The translations under genes and the position numbers were made by a program. Positions 50,505 through 58,854 of a stretch of DNA of 58,854 nucleotides are shown here, piece after piece (within the stretch, counting starts at the first letter, position 1; the number at the start of each line of letters is the position of its first letter). The stretch comes from Paraburkholderia diazotrophica (GTDB lineage: Bacteria; Pseudomonadota; Gammaproteobacteria; Burkholderiales; Burkholderiaceae), in contig NZ_FNYE01000045.1 in assembly GCF_900108945.1 (NCBI RefSeq), forward strand, positions 1-58,854. Direction: 5' to 3'. Below the pieces are notes generated by a model. The model did no database searches. It was not told the DNA's origin and saw nothing but the letters and a program-made list of their open reading frames with translations.

Positions 50505-50691
50505 CACACCTCCAGCCGGGTATTGCGAGCGTCATCGATGATCGGTTGCGGCAACACTCGCGACAGTTGGCGCGACGTTCAGCGACAGCCGCGTATCGCT
50601 CGTGAACGTTCGTCGGGCGTCCTTCTCAAGCATGGACATCTCGAAGATATCCGGGTTTCACTGCACAACTTCGCTGCATCCATGGCGGACG

Positions 50692-51273
50692 TCATCGACT
50701 GTTGGAGATATCTGGCCGCAGATGAAGGATCAGGGCCGCGCATATCAGCGCGAAACTGACGCGCGGCGCGACGAGCGCAACCAGCATGGCAATCGTGAAG
50801 CCCGCAAGGACAGCGACTGACCGGCGCCTCGCCATGCGTCGCATGCGGGCGGATACCAGTGCGGCATCCGTGCGGGCCAATACTTCGCGCTCAAAGAGGT
50901 TATAGGCAATATCGATGCACACGAACAGCCCCGCGTAAAACACGACGGGAATCGACGCGAGCCTGGTGCGCGCAATCCATTCGGTTGCAAAGGGCAGCAG
51001 CGAAACCATGAACAGATGAATGAAGTTGATCCATATCAGTCGCAGCGTCGCACGACCGACGAACCGCATAAGGTGATGGTGGTTGATCCAGATAATGGCG
51101 ATAAACAGATAGCTCAACACATAGCTGATAGCCCAGGGCCACAGCGGCAAGAGTGCGGAGAATTCCGGCTGCTCCGGTGCCTTGAGTTCCAGGACCATGA
51201 TCGTCACGATCACCGCGAAGACTGCGTCTGAAAATGCAATCAGTCGATCCGCGGTCAGCTTTTTTTCTTCCAT
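50692..51273 (-). CDS. TMEM175-family (DUF1211) potassium channel-like membrane protein
   Basis: 193-aa protein with about six membrane helices. The TM1 motif RLIAFSDAVFAVIVTIMVLEL carries the FSD signature (14-16) of TMEM175 channels, and IIWINHHHLMRF and LIWINFIHLF are typical of the bacterial one-repeat forms that assemble as tetramers. ATG 51273 follows AAGGAG at 6 nt; the longer frame upstream is not supported. A K+-conductive role is known for relatives. It is not clearly in an operon with its neighbours. Confidence 0.9.
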   Translation of the reverse strand: MEEKKLTADRLIAFSDAVFAVIVTIMVLELKAPEQPEFSALLPLWPWAISYVLSYLFIAIIWINHHHLMRFVGRATLRLIWINFIHLFMVSLLPFATEWIARTRLASIPVVFYAGLFVCIDIAYNLFEREVLARTDAALVSARMRRMARRRSVAVLAGFTIAMLVALVAPRVSFALICAALILHLRPDISNSR

Positions 51274-51420
51274 GGCGAGCTCCTTCTTTCGTGGCCTTCC
51301 ATCCTTCGTCACTGGATCATCGCGCTCGCCCGGCTCGTTGCGGAAGTAGCGCCACATTGTCTGTGGCGACTTTCTCCGGCTTGGCCACACGATCCTTTGA
51401 GCACCACTTCCATTATGTTG

Positions 51421-51933
51421 TTAGAGCGAACGCGTCGCGACCCGGGCGTACAGCGACTCGAGTATTGCATCGACCGCAAGCGGTCCCGCGCCGCTAAAGA
51501 GCAGGGCGATTAGCCCGGCGACATACAGCGCGTCGGTCTCGTATCCGGGTGGCCCGAACTGCGGAACTCCATTCAGGACGGACATCAGTTTGATCGACGT
51601 GAATCCGTATTGCAGATGCACCGTGAAGGTGGCGACGAGCAGCACCACGATCATCGGCACCACGACGAGCGGCACAAATGCGCCGATCAGGATCGCAAAG
51701 CCGCCGAGCAGTTCGACGACGATAGTCACCCATGCCATCAAATGCGGCGCGGGCACGCCGAGCGCATGCAGGATGGCGGCGAAGTTCTCAGGATGCTTGA
51801 TGATTTTCGCGTATCCATGCGCCATGAAGCCATAACCGACGATGAAGCGGATCGGTAGCGGCGAATAGCGGGTCAAGCGTGCGGCAAGCCATGACGGATC
51901 GAAAACGATGAGAAGGGAGCGGAGGCTGTTCAT
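51421..51933 (-). CDS. DoxX-family membrane protein
   Basis: 170-aa protein with four predicted helices. PIRFIVGYGFMAHGYAKIIKHPENFAAILHALGVP is the DoxX signature start, and VVELLGGFAILIGAFVPLVVVPMIVVLLVA follows. The start at 51933 has no strong ribosome site. DoxX proteins are linked to oxidative stress or thiol metabolism. In many proteobacteria they accompany an ECF sigma/NrsF pair, as here; it lies 332 bp downstream of the anti-sigma gene with a hairpin between them. Confidence 0.88.
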   Translation of the reverse strand: MNSLRSLLIVFDPSWLAARLTRYSPLPIRFIVGYGFMAHGYAKIIKHPENFAAILHALGVPAPHLMAWVTIVVELLGGFAILIGAFVPLVVVPMIVVLLVATFTVHLQYGFTSIKLMSVLNGVPQFGPPGYETDALYVAGLIALLFSGAGPLAVDAILESLYARVATRSL

Positions 51934-52265
51934 GAGCAGACGTGGATAGCTGTGGGGAAAGCGGCGCACTTCGCTGTGGGTTGTGCGTAGGGTGGGCGTC
52001 GATCTCCGACGCCCACTCAATAGATCGACGCGATATCGAATGCGGTTACAGCGGGACAGACGTTTCCATGAACGACGACGAACGGCGCACCAAGCCGGAA
52101 AGCGCAGCTGCAGACTCGATGAGCTGACGCACGCACATCGCGCCGCTGACGGAATGCGAGTGCCTGGCCGATCACACGCCTGCCAGGTGATCACGGATGT
52201 AGTGGCGTCGGCGTAATCGACTGTTCCGGATTCTCGATCAAGGATTCACGCGTGCTCGCAATCGC
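51934..52265. other. 332-bp gap between NrsF-type and DoxX genes
   Basis: No gene supported. It includes a strong hairpin at 51992-52016. The DoxX promoter may lie to its left if the hairpin ends the sigma/anti-sigma message. Confidence 0.5.
51992..52016. terminator. Strong hairpin, possible terminator of the sigma/anti-sigma operon
   Basis: GTGGGCGTCG and CGACGCCCAC form a perfect 10-bp stem with a 5-nt ATCTC loop. No clear T-tract follows in either direction, so termination is unproven. Confidence 0.5.
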
Positions 52266-52916
52266 TCACCACCGCATCAGCCGACGGCCGAGCAACGCGC
52301 CAGCCAGTGTCGGTGCCGCCATACCGAGCAGATACCACGTCGCCCAGAACGGCGCCTCCATTTCCGGACAACGCAGGCAGTACGTGAGAGCGCCGATCGC
52401 GCCGGCCAGCAATCCCGTCGCTGCGCCGGCGAGCGCGGGGCGTGTCGGCGCCAGTCTGCGCATCGCTCGCAGCAGCGTGAAAAGCGCAGGAATGGACAGC
52501 AGCGCGATGTTCAGCGAGCACGTGCGCCATGTATGCCCGAGGATCAGCGCGCTGCGCGAATCGGCGGACGCGGCGAGCAGCGTCGCCAGCGCGACGAGCC
52601 ATACGACGACGAACGGCGCGAGCAGCGCGTGCCATGCGCGCCCCACGCGCACGCCGGGCTGCGAAAGCCGTGACGCCACGCATACGGCGGCGATGGTGAT
52701 CGACAGCGGAAGTGCGACCTTCAGCCAGAACGTGGTCAACGCGAGACGTGCGATCAGCGCTTGAACGGGTATGCCGCCAGGCACCACGAACGCGAGCATC
52801 AGCAGCGCCGCAACGACGCTGAACGCGACGCCGCCGCCGAGCCTGCACGCCACCGCCGATCTCGACGGCGCGCGCGGCCCATCCGCAAGCATGACGATGA
52901 GCTCCTCAGTCTTCAT
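52266..52916 (-). CDS. NrsF-type (DUF1109) membrane anti-sigma factor
   Basis: 216-aa protein with six predicted helices. It begins MKTEELIVMLADGPRAP, typical of DUF1109/NrsF, and ends with EMEAPFWATWYLLGMAAPTLAGALLGRRL. A conserved cysteine pair, one between TM helices (TWRTCSLN) and one in TYCLRCPEMEAP, fits the redox- or metal-sensing cysteines of NrsF proteins, which hold their ECF sigma factor at the membrane. Its start overlaps the sigma gene by 11 nt, giving coupled synthesis. Confidence 0.9.
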   Translation of the reverse strand: MKTEELIVMLADGPRAPSRSAVACRLGGGVAFSVVAALLMLAFVVPGGIPVQALIARLALTTFWLKVALPLSITIAAVCVASRLSQPGVRVGRAWHALLAPFVVVWLVALATLLAASADSRSALILGHTWRTCSLNIALLSIPALFTLLRAMRRLAPTRPALAGAATGLLAGAIGALTYCLRCPEMEAPFWATWYLLGMAAPTLAGALLGRRLMRW

Positions 52917-53535
52917 CGGTTTTTCCCCTGATTTTCGCAGCGAGCGCTTTCAGCCCGCGATGCACGCCCACCTTCACGGCTGATTCGGTGAGTCCTGTCG
53001 TGGCCGCTGTTTCGGCGACGGAATGTCCCCATATCTTCGTCTGCTCGATCGGTTCTCTCTGACCTGCGGGCAACGTCGCCAGCATGCGTGTGAGGTCGCG
53101 GCGTGCTTCGAACGAGTCGATCGGCGATGCACCGATTGCGTCGACATCGTCGTCGAGCGGCTCGAACAGCTCGCCACGGCGCGCGGTCGCGCGAAAGTGA
53201 TCTGCCAGCTTGTAGCGCACGATTGCGCTGATCCATGCGGTGAGCGGCACATCGGGTCGGAAGGTGTCGAGCCCCTTGTGCACGGCGATGAGTACTTCCT
53301 GCACCAGATCCTCGACGTCGGCATCCTGCTGCCAAAGATGTTTGCGCAGACGGATGCGCAGGTGCCTTGCCAATTCGCGGAGAAAGCGGCAGTACGCGCG
53401 CTTGTCGCCGGCAATCGACGCTTCGAGGAGTACGGTGAATTGGCGCTCGGCGTCCGACACGGCGGCGCTTTCGCGGCCGCGCGCGGTTCGGCTGCTGTCG
53501 TCCGGGAGGGATGCCATTGTCGCGAGCGTCGTCAT
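52906..53535 (-). CDS. ECF-type RNA polymerase sigma factor
   Basis: 209 aa. Region 2 is ASIAGDKRAYCRFLRELARHLRIRLRKH with the DVEDLVQEVLIAVHKGLDTF helix and PLTAWISAIVRYKLADHFRA; region 4 is LPAGQREPIEQTKIWGHSVAETAATTGLTESAVKVGVHRGLKAL. This is the SigF-like group paired with NrsF proteins. The start is uncertain: neither ATG 53535 nor ATG 53517 has a strong ribosome site. The stop lies inside the anti-sigma gene start. Expected targets are promoters for heavy metal or oxidative stress, likely including its own. Confidence 0.92.
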   Translation of the reverse strand: MTTLATMASLPDDSSRTARGRESAAVSDAERQFTVLLEASIAGDKRAYCRFLRELARHLRIRLRKHLWQQDADVEDLVQEVLIAVHKGLDTFRPDVPLTAWISAIVRYKLADHFRATARRGELFEPLDDDVDAIGASPIDSFEARRDLTRMLATLPAGQREPIEQTKIWGHSVAETAATTGLTESAVKVGVHRGLKALAAKIRGKTDED

Positions 53536-53826
53536 CGCGCGAGCCGTGCACGGGCGGAAAACAGCGTCAGTGCATGAAAGCGCGATGTCGCGGATGGCGC
53601 ATGGACGGTAATGAAAAGCGAAGCTGGACGGCGCATGGTAGTGACGTGGTGAAATCGGATGACGCGCGGCCCCGAGATGATTCGGACTGCGCCTCGCGCG
53701 AGGACGATTAATAAATAGATCGGCCTAACGCGCGCCGTGGTTACACGCATCGCCTGATAAATGCGCGATCAGGAAAAGTCGCCAGCGATCGTTATGGAAT
53801 CGGTCGATCTGACCGAACCCGATCGC

Positions 53827-54546
53827 TCAACGCGCAGGCGCTCGCTGTCCATCGACGACGCGCGCCGCGCCGACGATCGCGCCATCGGACGCTTCGAGCA
53901 GTACCGCCATGTGTTCACCCGTAACGGCGTTCGCATGCAGCGTGAGCGGCGCGCCGGACCACTGGCCGATCGGCGCGAAGCTGCGCACGATGTTCGACTC
54001 AGTGAGCGTCCGGCCCGCGTTCTCGCCGAGTCCGATCGGCGTGACGTGGCGCGCGTCGTAGCCGACCAGCAGTACGCGTGCGCGTCCTCGCCCAGGGCCG
54101 ATCGTCACCGATACGCCGCCGCCTTCGCGAGCAGCGCTGACTGTCGCGACTGTGACGCCCGTCGACTTCGCATCGTCGATGGCAGAGCTGGCTGCGCTGC
54201 GATTCGAGCCGACCACTTCGGCCTTGCCGTCGATCACCATTTCCGGCGTGTACGCAAAGTCGCGGAACCGCTTGACGTACTGCGCCTGGCGCGCATCGAC
54301 GGCTTCGAACGAAAACGGATCTTTCCAGCCGAGCTGGTTCCAGTAGGTGACGTGAAATGCCAGCGGCAACACGTCGGTGCGCGTGTCGCTCAGTTCAGAC
54401 AGAAAGCGGTCGGCGGGCGGGCACGATGAACAGCCCTGCGACGTGAACAGTTCGACGACGACGGGACGCGGCTCGGCGGCGAAGGCATGCGATGCGAGCA
54501 GCGCTGCGGCCCCGGTGCAGATGACGGCGAGAAAACGGGCGGACAT
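53827..54546 (-). CDS. DUF1223 thioredoxin-like exported protein
   Basis: 239 aa with a signal peptide ending SHAFA (1-23). The thioredoxin-like motif VELFTSQGCSSCPPADRFLSEL has C39 and C42, followed by FHVTYWNQLGWKDPF and RDFAYTPEMVIDGKAEVVG, the DUF1223 consensus. It is probably a periplasmic thiol protein. AGGAG precedes the ATG. It follows the cysteine-cluster gene by 54 bp on the same strand, and lies upstream of the sigma factor with a 291-bp gap. Confidence 0.9.
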   Translation of the reverse strand: MSARFLAVICTGAAALLASHAFAAEPRPVVVELFTSQGCSSCPPADRFLSELSDTRTDVLPLAFHVTYWNQLGWKDPFSFEAVDARQAQYVKRFRDFAYTPEMVIDGKAEVVGSNRSAASSAIDDAKSTGVTVATVSAAREGGGVSVTIGPGRGRARVLLVGYDARHVTPIGLGENAGRTLTESNIVRSFAPIGQWSGAPLTLHANAVTGEHMAVLLEASDGAIVGAARVVDGQRAPAR

Positions 54547-54600
54547 GTGCTGACTCCTGATGACGACAGTATCGTTAGTTCGATTGCCGGCGCGTTCGGG

Positions 54601-55455
54601 TTACAGATGATCCGTTCCCGGCGCGTCAGGTGGTTCGCGCCCGTCGCCGTTGGCGGTGTCGTCGGCGAAGAAGCCGAGGTACGTCGGTGCGTGCGCGGCG
54701 TGTGGCGCTTCGGCGGCCGTGTTGGCCGTACTGGCCGTCGCGCCGATCGAGCGCAGCGTGGCAAGCGTCGTCGAACGATTCGTGACGACGCGCCACGGAT
54801 GCGGTGAACGCGGCTCGGGATCGTCGACGTGCGCGCTTGCCTGTTGCGCCGCCCGCAACGCAGCCTGCAGGCGCATGCGCCGCGGTGCATAGACAGCGAA
54901 GCCTTCGTTGGCGAGGGCAGCCGTGTCGTAGCCGAGCAGCATGCACAGGTACGCCTTGGCGACGCGGTCGCGCCGATCCACTTCACGCGATTGCGCGATC
55001 AGTGCAGCGGTGTCGGGATCGACGAGCTGGCCCGCGCGCATCAACAACGGATGCGTGCTGGACCACGCATCGGAAGGGCAGGCCTTCACAGCGGGATCGA
55101 GCGGCACGAAAGGATTGATTTCCGCAGGGTAGATCCGGCAGACCCGCGGACGCTGATCGTACGCGCCGCAGGCCATGTCCGCGCGCAGATGGGGACACGG
55201 TCCCGCGAATGCCGCGACCAGCGTCACCGCCACGCGCACGGGCAGCACGCCGCTATGCGCCGCGAAGGAGCGGTGGCGCCGGTGCTGCGCGAGCGCGTCG
55301 CTTTTGGGCGGTTCTTGCGGCCAGGCGATCGCATCGCAAAACAGCTGCAGGTCGCCGCCGCGCGCAATCCAGGCGAGCGCCTCATCGACGGCGAGTGGCA
55401 GGCGCAGGTCATGGCAGCATCGGCCGCACATCGTGCATGAAAAGTGAACGGACAT
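54601..55455 (-). CDS. YkgJ-type cysteine-cluster protein
   Basis: 284 aa. The N-terminus SCTMCGRCCHDL has C7, C10, C13 and C14; further Cys lie in GPCPHLRADMACGAYDQRPRVCRIYP, the CxxC-type zinc/iron-chelating pattern of the YkgJ family (CxxxCxxCC ... C). Metal ligation is inferred. The C-terminal part from about residue 200 is poorly conserved and Ala/Pro-rich, longer than most members. It probably forms a transcript with the DUF1223 gene. Confidence 0.88.
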   Translation of the reverse strand: MSVHFSCTMCGRCCHDLRLPLAVDEALAWIARGGDLQLFCDAIAWPQEPPKSDALAQHRRHRSFAAHSGVLPVRVAVTLVAAFAGPCPHLRADMACGAYDQRPRVCRIYPAEINPFVPLDPAVKACPSDAWSSTHPLLMRAGQLVDPDTAALIAQSREVDRRDRVAKAYLCMLLGYDTAALANEGFAVYAPRRMRLQAALRAAQQASAHVDDPEPRSPHPWRVVTNRSTTLATLRSIGATASTANTAAEAPHAAHAPTYLGFFADDTANGDGREPPDAPGTDHL

Positions 55456-55561
55456 TTCGCGGATTAGCGCGCGGCAGAGTGATGGTTCAAGTTAATTCGC
55501 TGGCCGCACGACAACGGTTACAACTCAATAGTCGATAGGCCGTGATGGGAGGCCATCGTGG

Positions 55562-55927
55562 TCAGCTGCCGAAGTAGATGTCGCAGAAGCTGACGGGTCC
55601 CACACAGTCGTCATGCGACGCGGGAGGAGTCTGCATCGGCGTCTCCGGGGCACGTTTCGAAGCGCCGGATTCCGCGCTGCCGCTCGCCTGCGCGCCAATG
55701 CCGCTGTCGTGTGCATGTTTCGCGCGCATCTGGTCGACCTGCTGCTGATAGACGGGGCTCACGTCCGGATACGACGCGTCAGTCACGAACGACAAGCCGT
55801 TCTGCTGCGCCTCGATCAACTGTTGCCGCACCTGTTCGCGCGTCAATCCCTGAGCATGCGCAGCGCCCACGTAAGCGGCTGAAGCAAACGAAAGCATCAC
55901 GATACCGACGAACTTGCGAACTCGCAT
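55562..55927 (-). CDS. DUF4148 domain exported protein
   Basis: 121-aa protein of a family abundant in Burkholderia. A signal peptide (1-25, ending AHAQ) is followed by GLTREQVRQQLIEAQQNGLSF and the YPDVSPVYQQQVDQMRAKH motif that define DUF4148. The C-terminal tail is Pro/Ser-rich, with two Cys near the end (DDCVGPVSFCDIY), which is less usual. ATG 55927 follows AAGGAGG. Function unknown. Confidence 0.9.
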   Translation of the reverse strand: MRVRKFVGIVMLSFASAAYVGAAHAQGLTREQVRQQLIEAQQNGLSFVTDASYPDVSPVYQQQVDQMRAKHAHDSGIGAQASGSAESGASKRAPETPMQTPPASHDDCVGPVSFCDIYFGS

Positions 55928-56552
55928 GGTCCTGTCCTCCTTGCAAATGATTGTTGGAGCGACATGCGCGGCGTCACGAATCAACGCCCGCCTGTGGTGC
56001 GTTGCGTTGACCTTTGGTTCGATCAGGCGCGCATGTCCCAATGCGCTGCACGCGCAGCGCGGCGTACCGGCGAACGTCAGACGCATCCGTTTGCGTCGTG
56101 CTTCGTTGCGGTTGCAAAGAGTAGATCGGGGTGATCGAAGCGATGGTTACATCATGCCGAAGGACCGGGCGATGGTGACCTACATTTGAAGCCTGATCGC
56201 CGCGCACAAGGTTCGCCGCCCGTAGTGACAAGTGGAATCCGATCTGGGGCCAGCACAGGCGTGATCGTGACGCGGCACAACACCCATCGCTGCTCTGGGG
56301 CGCGCCGGGAATTGACGGCACGCGATCGACGTTTGTATCAGCGCGGAGAGAGGTGCTGCGGCGGTGCATAACCGAATTGCCGTCTGTTGCGGTCATAGGA
56401 AGGGAACAAGGCGCGGTGAGCCTTTTCGGCAAGCGCCCTGTGCGCGCATGTGCGGCTTTTTCACAACCTTTGCCGGCCGCGCTTCTCTTACAATCCTTCG
56501 GCAAAACGGATGCGAACCAGGCAGATGGCGCACGCGTCGGAGAGTAAAGGAC
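55928..56552. other. 625-bp divergent intergenic region
   Basis: No gene supported; several open frames cross it on both strands but have weak codon bias and no ribosome sites. It contains the promoters for the DUF4148 gene and for the unknown membrane protein. No repeat or palindrome of note was seen. Confidence 0.5.
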
Positions 56553-57230
56553 ATGACACCGGTATGGTTTGACGTGGTGAGGCAGTTCGACTGGCAGGGT
56601 GCGCTCAGGATCGCCCTTCCCTCAAGTGTTATCAGCTCGATCGTGGCGATCGGCTGGAACGCATGCAGGGACGGGCGCGATCATCGTCGCGAACGGCGGG
56701 ACGCTGCACTGGAGGTCGCGCTCTCGCTGGAGAAATACGCGCGCACGTGTCGCGCGATGATGCACAGGGCGGACTGGGCATTGAAAGACGCGGTCAGCAC
56801 GAACAGCGTTCTGTCGGTGAATGGCGTGCATGTGCCCGGATTCACATATCCCACGGTCGAATGGAAATGGTTGAAGCACAGGATCACGTCCGTGCTGCGC
56901 GACTTCCCGGCGACAGTTCACTACGCGTGTGAGTATGTCGGCTCGATGGGGGAATACGCGCCTGTCCCTGACGTTTGTGATGACGTGGCATTCGAGTGCG
57001 CGAAGCTGGCAAAACGGGCGCTCGGGTTAGCGCGCCTGACTCGAAGAAAGCATGGCGCCGCACAGTGGAATCCTGGCGCCGCCGACGCGGATCTTGAGCG
57101 CGAGCTGGACGAACTCATCGCCGCGCGCGAAAACCGGCTAAAGCTGATGCAGGAGCGCGCCGCGCCGCGGAGCACGCCCGTGAGCGCCAGCCCACTGCCG
57201 ACCAGTCAAACGTCCCCGGATGGGGTGTGA
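56553..57230 (+). CDS. Unknown membrane-anchored protein
   Basis: 225 aa. One N-terminal hydrophobic helix (about 16-36, GALRIALPSSVISSIVAIGW) is followed by a basic segment (ACRDGRDHRRERRD) and a long helical body beginning ALEVALSLEKYARTCRAMMHRADWAL, so the body should be cytoplasmic. The region around LERELDELIAARENRLKLMQER looks like a coiled coil. AAAGG stands close to the ATG. I do not recognise a family. It lies between the DUF4148 gene and an arcA remnant in a region of poorly conserved genes. Confidence 0.7.
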   Translation: MTPVWFDVVRQFDWQGALRIALPSSVISSIVAIGWNACRDGRDHRRERRDAALEVALSLEKYARTCRAMMHRADWALKDAVSTNSVLSVNGVHVPGFTYPTVEWKWLKHRITSVLRDFPATVHYACEYVGSMGEYAPVPDVCDDVAFECAKLAKRALGLARLTRRKHGAAQWNPGAADADLERELDELIAARENRLKLMQERAAPRSTPVSASPLPTSQTSPDGV

Positions 57231-57400
57231 TCGGACACGCTGCTGGCACTGTGAGCGAGTTGGCAATTGGGTCGTTGACGCAGCGCTTTGGGACTCTTTG
57301 AATGATTAAACGAGACGTTTGAAGTTCTGATTAGCGGATCGAAGAATGCAGGCGTGTGAGTTACTCAACGTCGATGCATTGCCGACCGTGGACGCATGAA

Positions 57401-57718
57401 TCAATAGTCGATGGGATCACGAGCAATAGGGCACGTCATGCAATGCCCGCCTCCCCGGCCTCGGCCCAGTTCGCTCGCGGTGATCGTGATCACCTCCATG
57501 CCCGCCTTGCGCAGCAGCGTGTTGGTGCAGGTGTTGCGGTCGTAGCCGACTACCACGCCGGGCTCGATGCAGACGAGGTTGTTGCCGTCGTCCCACTGTT
57601 CGCGCCCGGCCTCGAAGCTGTTGCCGCCCGTCTCCACGACGCGCAGCTTCGGGAGTCCGAGCGCCTCGCCCACGACGTCGAGAAACGGCTTGTCCTCCCG
57701 GCGGATATTCAGCTTCGA
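57401..57718 (-). pseudogene. C-terminal remnant of a second arginine deiminase gene
   Basis: About 105 codons, beginning in frame at SKLNIRREDKPF and ending HCMTCPIARDPIDY before a TGA, match the last quarter of the intact arcA at 22111-23364. By eye about 85 of 102 residues are identical, including the catalytic Cys loop GRGRGGGHCMTCP. The amino-terminal three quarters, including the substrate-binding and catalytic His regions, are absent; matching stops abruptly near 57718. The frame is undamaged, so decay may be recent, or an internal GTG may allow a fragment to be made. Confidence 0.9.
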
Positions 57719-57865
57719 TGCAGCGCGACTCGCGAAACGCGAATGCAGCCGACGTCGGCCGCATCGGCGGTATGAGTTTCCGTGCTTGATTCAGGCCAAC
57801 GGGGCGGGCATGCTGGGCAGAATCGCGGAGACATGCCATGTACACGCCTCCCAAAGGAGAATGAA

Positions 57866-58854
57866 ATGGCTGACGAACACGCTTCCACCGTCGATCCTCC
57901 AGGCGTGGTGCGTGCCACCGGCTGGCGCGCGATATTTCCACCCGTGCAATGGCTGTCCAACTATCAGCTGCGTTGGCTTTCATCCGATGCTGTGGCGGGC
58001 GTGACACTGGCAGCCTATGGCATACCTGTGTCGCTTGCCTACGCGACGCTTGCGGGGCTGCCGCCGCAGTACGGTATCTACTGCTACCTGGTTGGTGGCT
58101 TGTTCTACGCGATGTTCGGCTCGTCGCGTCAGCTGGCCATCGGGCCCACTTCGGCAATCTCGATGCTCATCGGCGTAACCGTCGCGGAAATGGCAGGCGG
58201 GGACCCGGCGCGGTTTATTTCCATTGCAGCCCTGACCGCGATACTGATCGCACTCATGTGCCTGCTGGCGTGGATTTTCCGGCTAAGCTCCCTCGTCAAC
58301 TTTATCAGCGAGACGATACTGCTCGGTTTCAAGGCGGGCGCGGCGCTAACCATCGCACTGACGCAATTGCCGAAGCTGTTTGGAGTCAAGGGCGGCGGCG
58401 AGCAGTTCTTCGAGCGCATTGTGATCCTGGCCGGTCAGCTTCCCGACACACAGATCGTCGTGCTCGCGTTCGGAGTTGGTGCGCTTGGCCTGCTGTTATT
58501 GGGCGAGAAATTTCTGCCGGGTCGCCCGGTCGCATTGTTCGTGGTGGTGTTGTCCATCATTCTGCTTTCGGTGACGCCGATGGGCGAGATGGGATTCAAG
58601 GTCGTTGGCGCATTGCCCCGGGGCTTGCCCGATTTTCATGTTCCCGCGCTGCGCATCCGCGACGTAGATGGCATTGTTCCTTTAGCGTTTGCTTGTCTGC
58701 TGCTGTCGTATGTGGAAAGTGTGTCGGCTGCGCGCGCCATTGCGCAACAGAACGGTTATGAAATCGATCCTCGTCAGGAACTGTTGGGATTAGGCGCGGC
58801 CAATCTCGCTGCGGGTCTCTTTCACGGCTACCCCGTGGCGGGCGGCCTGTCGCA
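57866..58854 (+). CDS. SulP-family anion transporter, C-terminus outside window
   Basis: First 329 codons of a SulP (SLC26-type) permease, which transports sulfate, bicarbonate or dicarboxylates. The frame starts MADEHASTVDPPG and includes GVTLAAYGIPVSLAYATLAGLPPQYGIYCYLVGG, the SulP consensus, SRQLAIGPTSAISMLIG and, near the end, ESVSAARAIAQQNGYEIDPRQELLGLGAANL followed by YPVAGGLS. The STAS domain is beyond the edge. AAAGGAG precedes the ATG. It is divergent from the arcA remnant. Confidence 0.93.
   Translation, partial: MADEHASTVDPPGVVRATGWRAIFPPVQWLSNYQLRWLSSDAVAGVTLAAYGIPVSLAYATLAGLPPQYGIYCYLVGGLFYAMFGSSRQLAIGPTSAISMLIGVTVAEMAGGDPARFISIAALTAILIALMCLLAWIFRLSSLVNFISETILLGFKAGAALTIALTQLPKLFGVKGGGEQFFERIVILAGQLPDTQIVVLAFGVGALGLLLLGEKFLPGRPVALFVVVLSIILLSVTPMGEMGFKVVGALPRGLPDFHVPALRIRDVDGIVPLAFACLLLSYVESVSAARAIAQQNGYEIDPRQELLGLGAANLAAGLFHGYPVAGGLS

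Noticed and set aside
1..58854. Mobile elements, prophage, CRISPR arrays, rRNA
   Set aside because: No transposase, integrase, phage structural gene, spacer-repeat array or rRNA segment was found. The arcA remnant has no visible insertion sequence beside it.

Overview
The window looks like a chromosome or chromid segment from a betaproteobacterium of the Burkholderiaceae, most likely Paraburkholderia or Caballeronia. I infer this from the GC-rich DNA with strong third-position GC bias, Burkholderia-type trimeric porins (AQSSVTLYG N-termini), a class I PHA synthase, a DUF4148 protein, and the dense accessory-catabolism layout. No tRNA, rRNA, CRISPR array, phage or intact IS element was seen. 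Both ends cut through genes: an MHS-family transporter at the left and a SulP anion transporter at the right.

Region 1 (1-7431): a divergent MHS transporter, then an operon for a polar amino-acid-type ABC importer (SBP, two permeases, ATPase), an M20 amidohydrolase of the allantoate/ureidopropionate type and a second MHS transporter. Together they probably import and hydrolyse an N-carbamoyl or amide-linked amino acid. Region 2 (7497-14113): a large MscS-type channel, then an envelope operon DUF3300 - DUF2950 - unknown exported protein.

Region 3 (14189-25449) is the most unusual. A leftward operon has a SpeF-like ornithine decarboxylase, a PotE-like ornithine/putrescine antiporter fused in frame to a periplasmic solute-binding domain, and a second Orn/Lys/Arg decarboxylase. 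Divergent from it is arcABC, the arginine deiminase pathway, with no arcD exchanger. The block could take arginine to ornithine, ATP, ammonia and CO2, and then ornithine to exported putrescine. A C-terminal remnant of a second arcA lies far away at 57401-57718.

Region 4 (25498-35041): an AraC regulator divergent from a catabolic cluster (BKACE/DUF849 enzyme, MFS transporter, quinone oxidoreductase, TauD-type dioxygenase, small alpha/beta hydrolase, Rieske ferredoxin, acyl-CoA ligase, porin), whose substrate I cannot name. Region 5 (35074-42777): BON protein, a MarR regulator with matching palindromes before itself and before a nitrilase, a Tat-exported epoxide hydrolase-like protein, a SnoaL-like protein, MltF-like lytic transglycosylase and a second porin.

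Region 6 (42837-49932): PHA synthesis (phaJ-phaC), a small unknown protein, an exported protein plus cytochrome c pair, and a tandem DUF427 protein with a MOSC/reductase/ferredoxin fusion. Region 7 (50088-58854): VOC protein, TMEM175-like channel, DoxX, ECF sigma factor with NrsF-type anti-sigma factor, DUF1223, YkgJ-type cysteine-cluster protein, DUF4148 protein, an unknown membrane-anchored protein, the arcA remnant and the partial SulP transporter.
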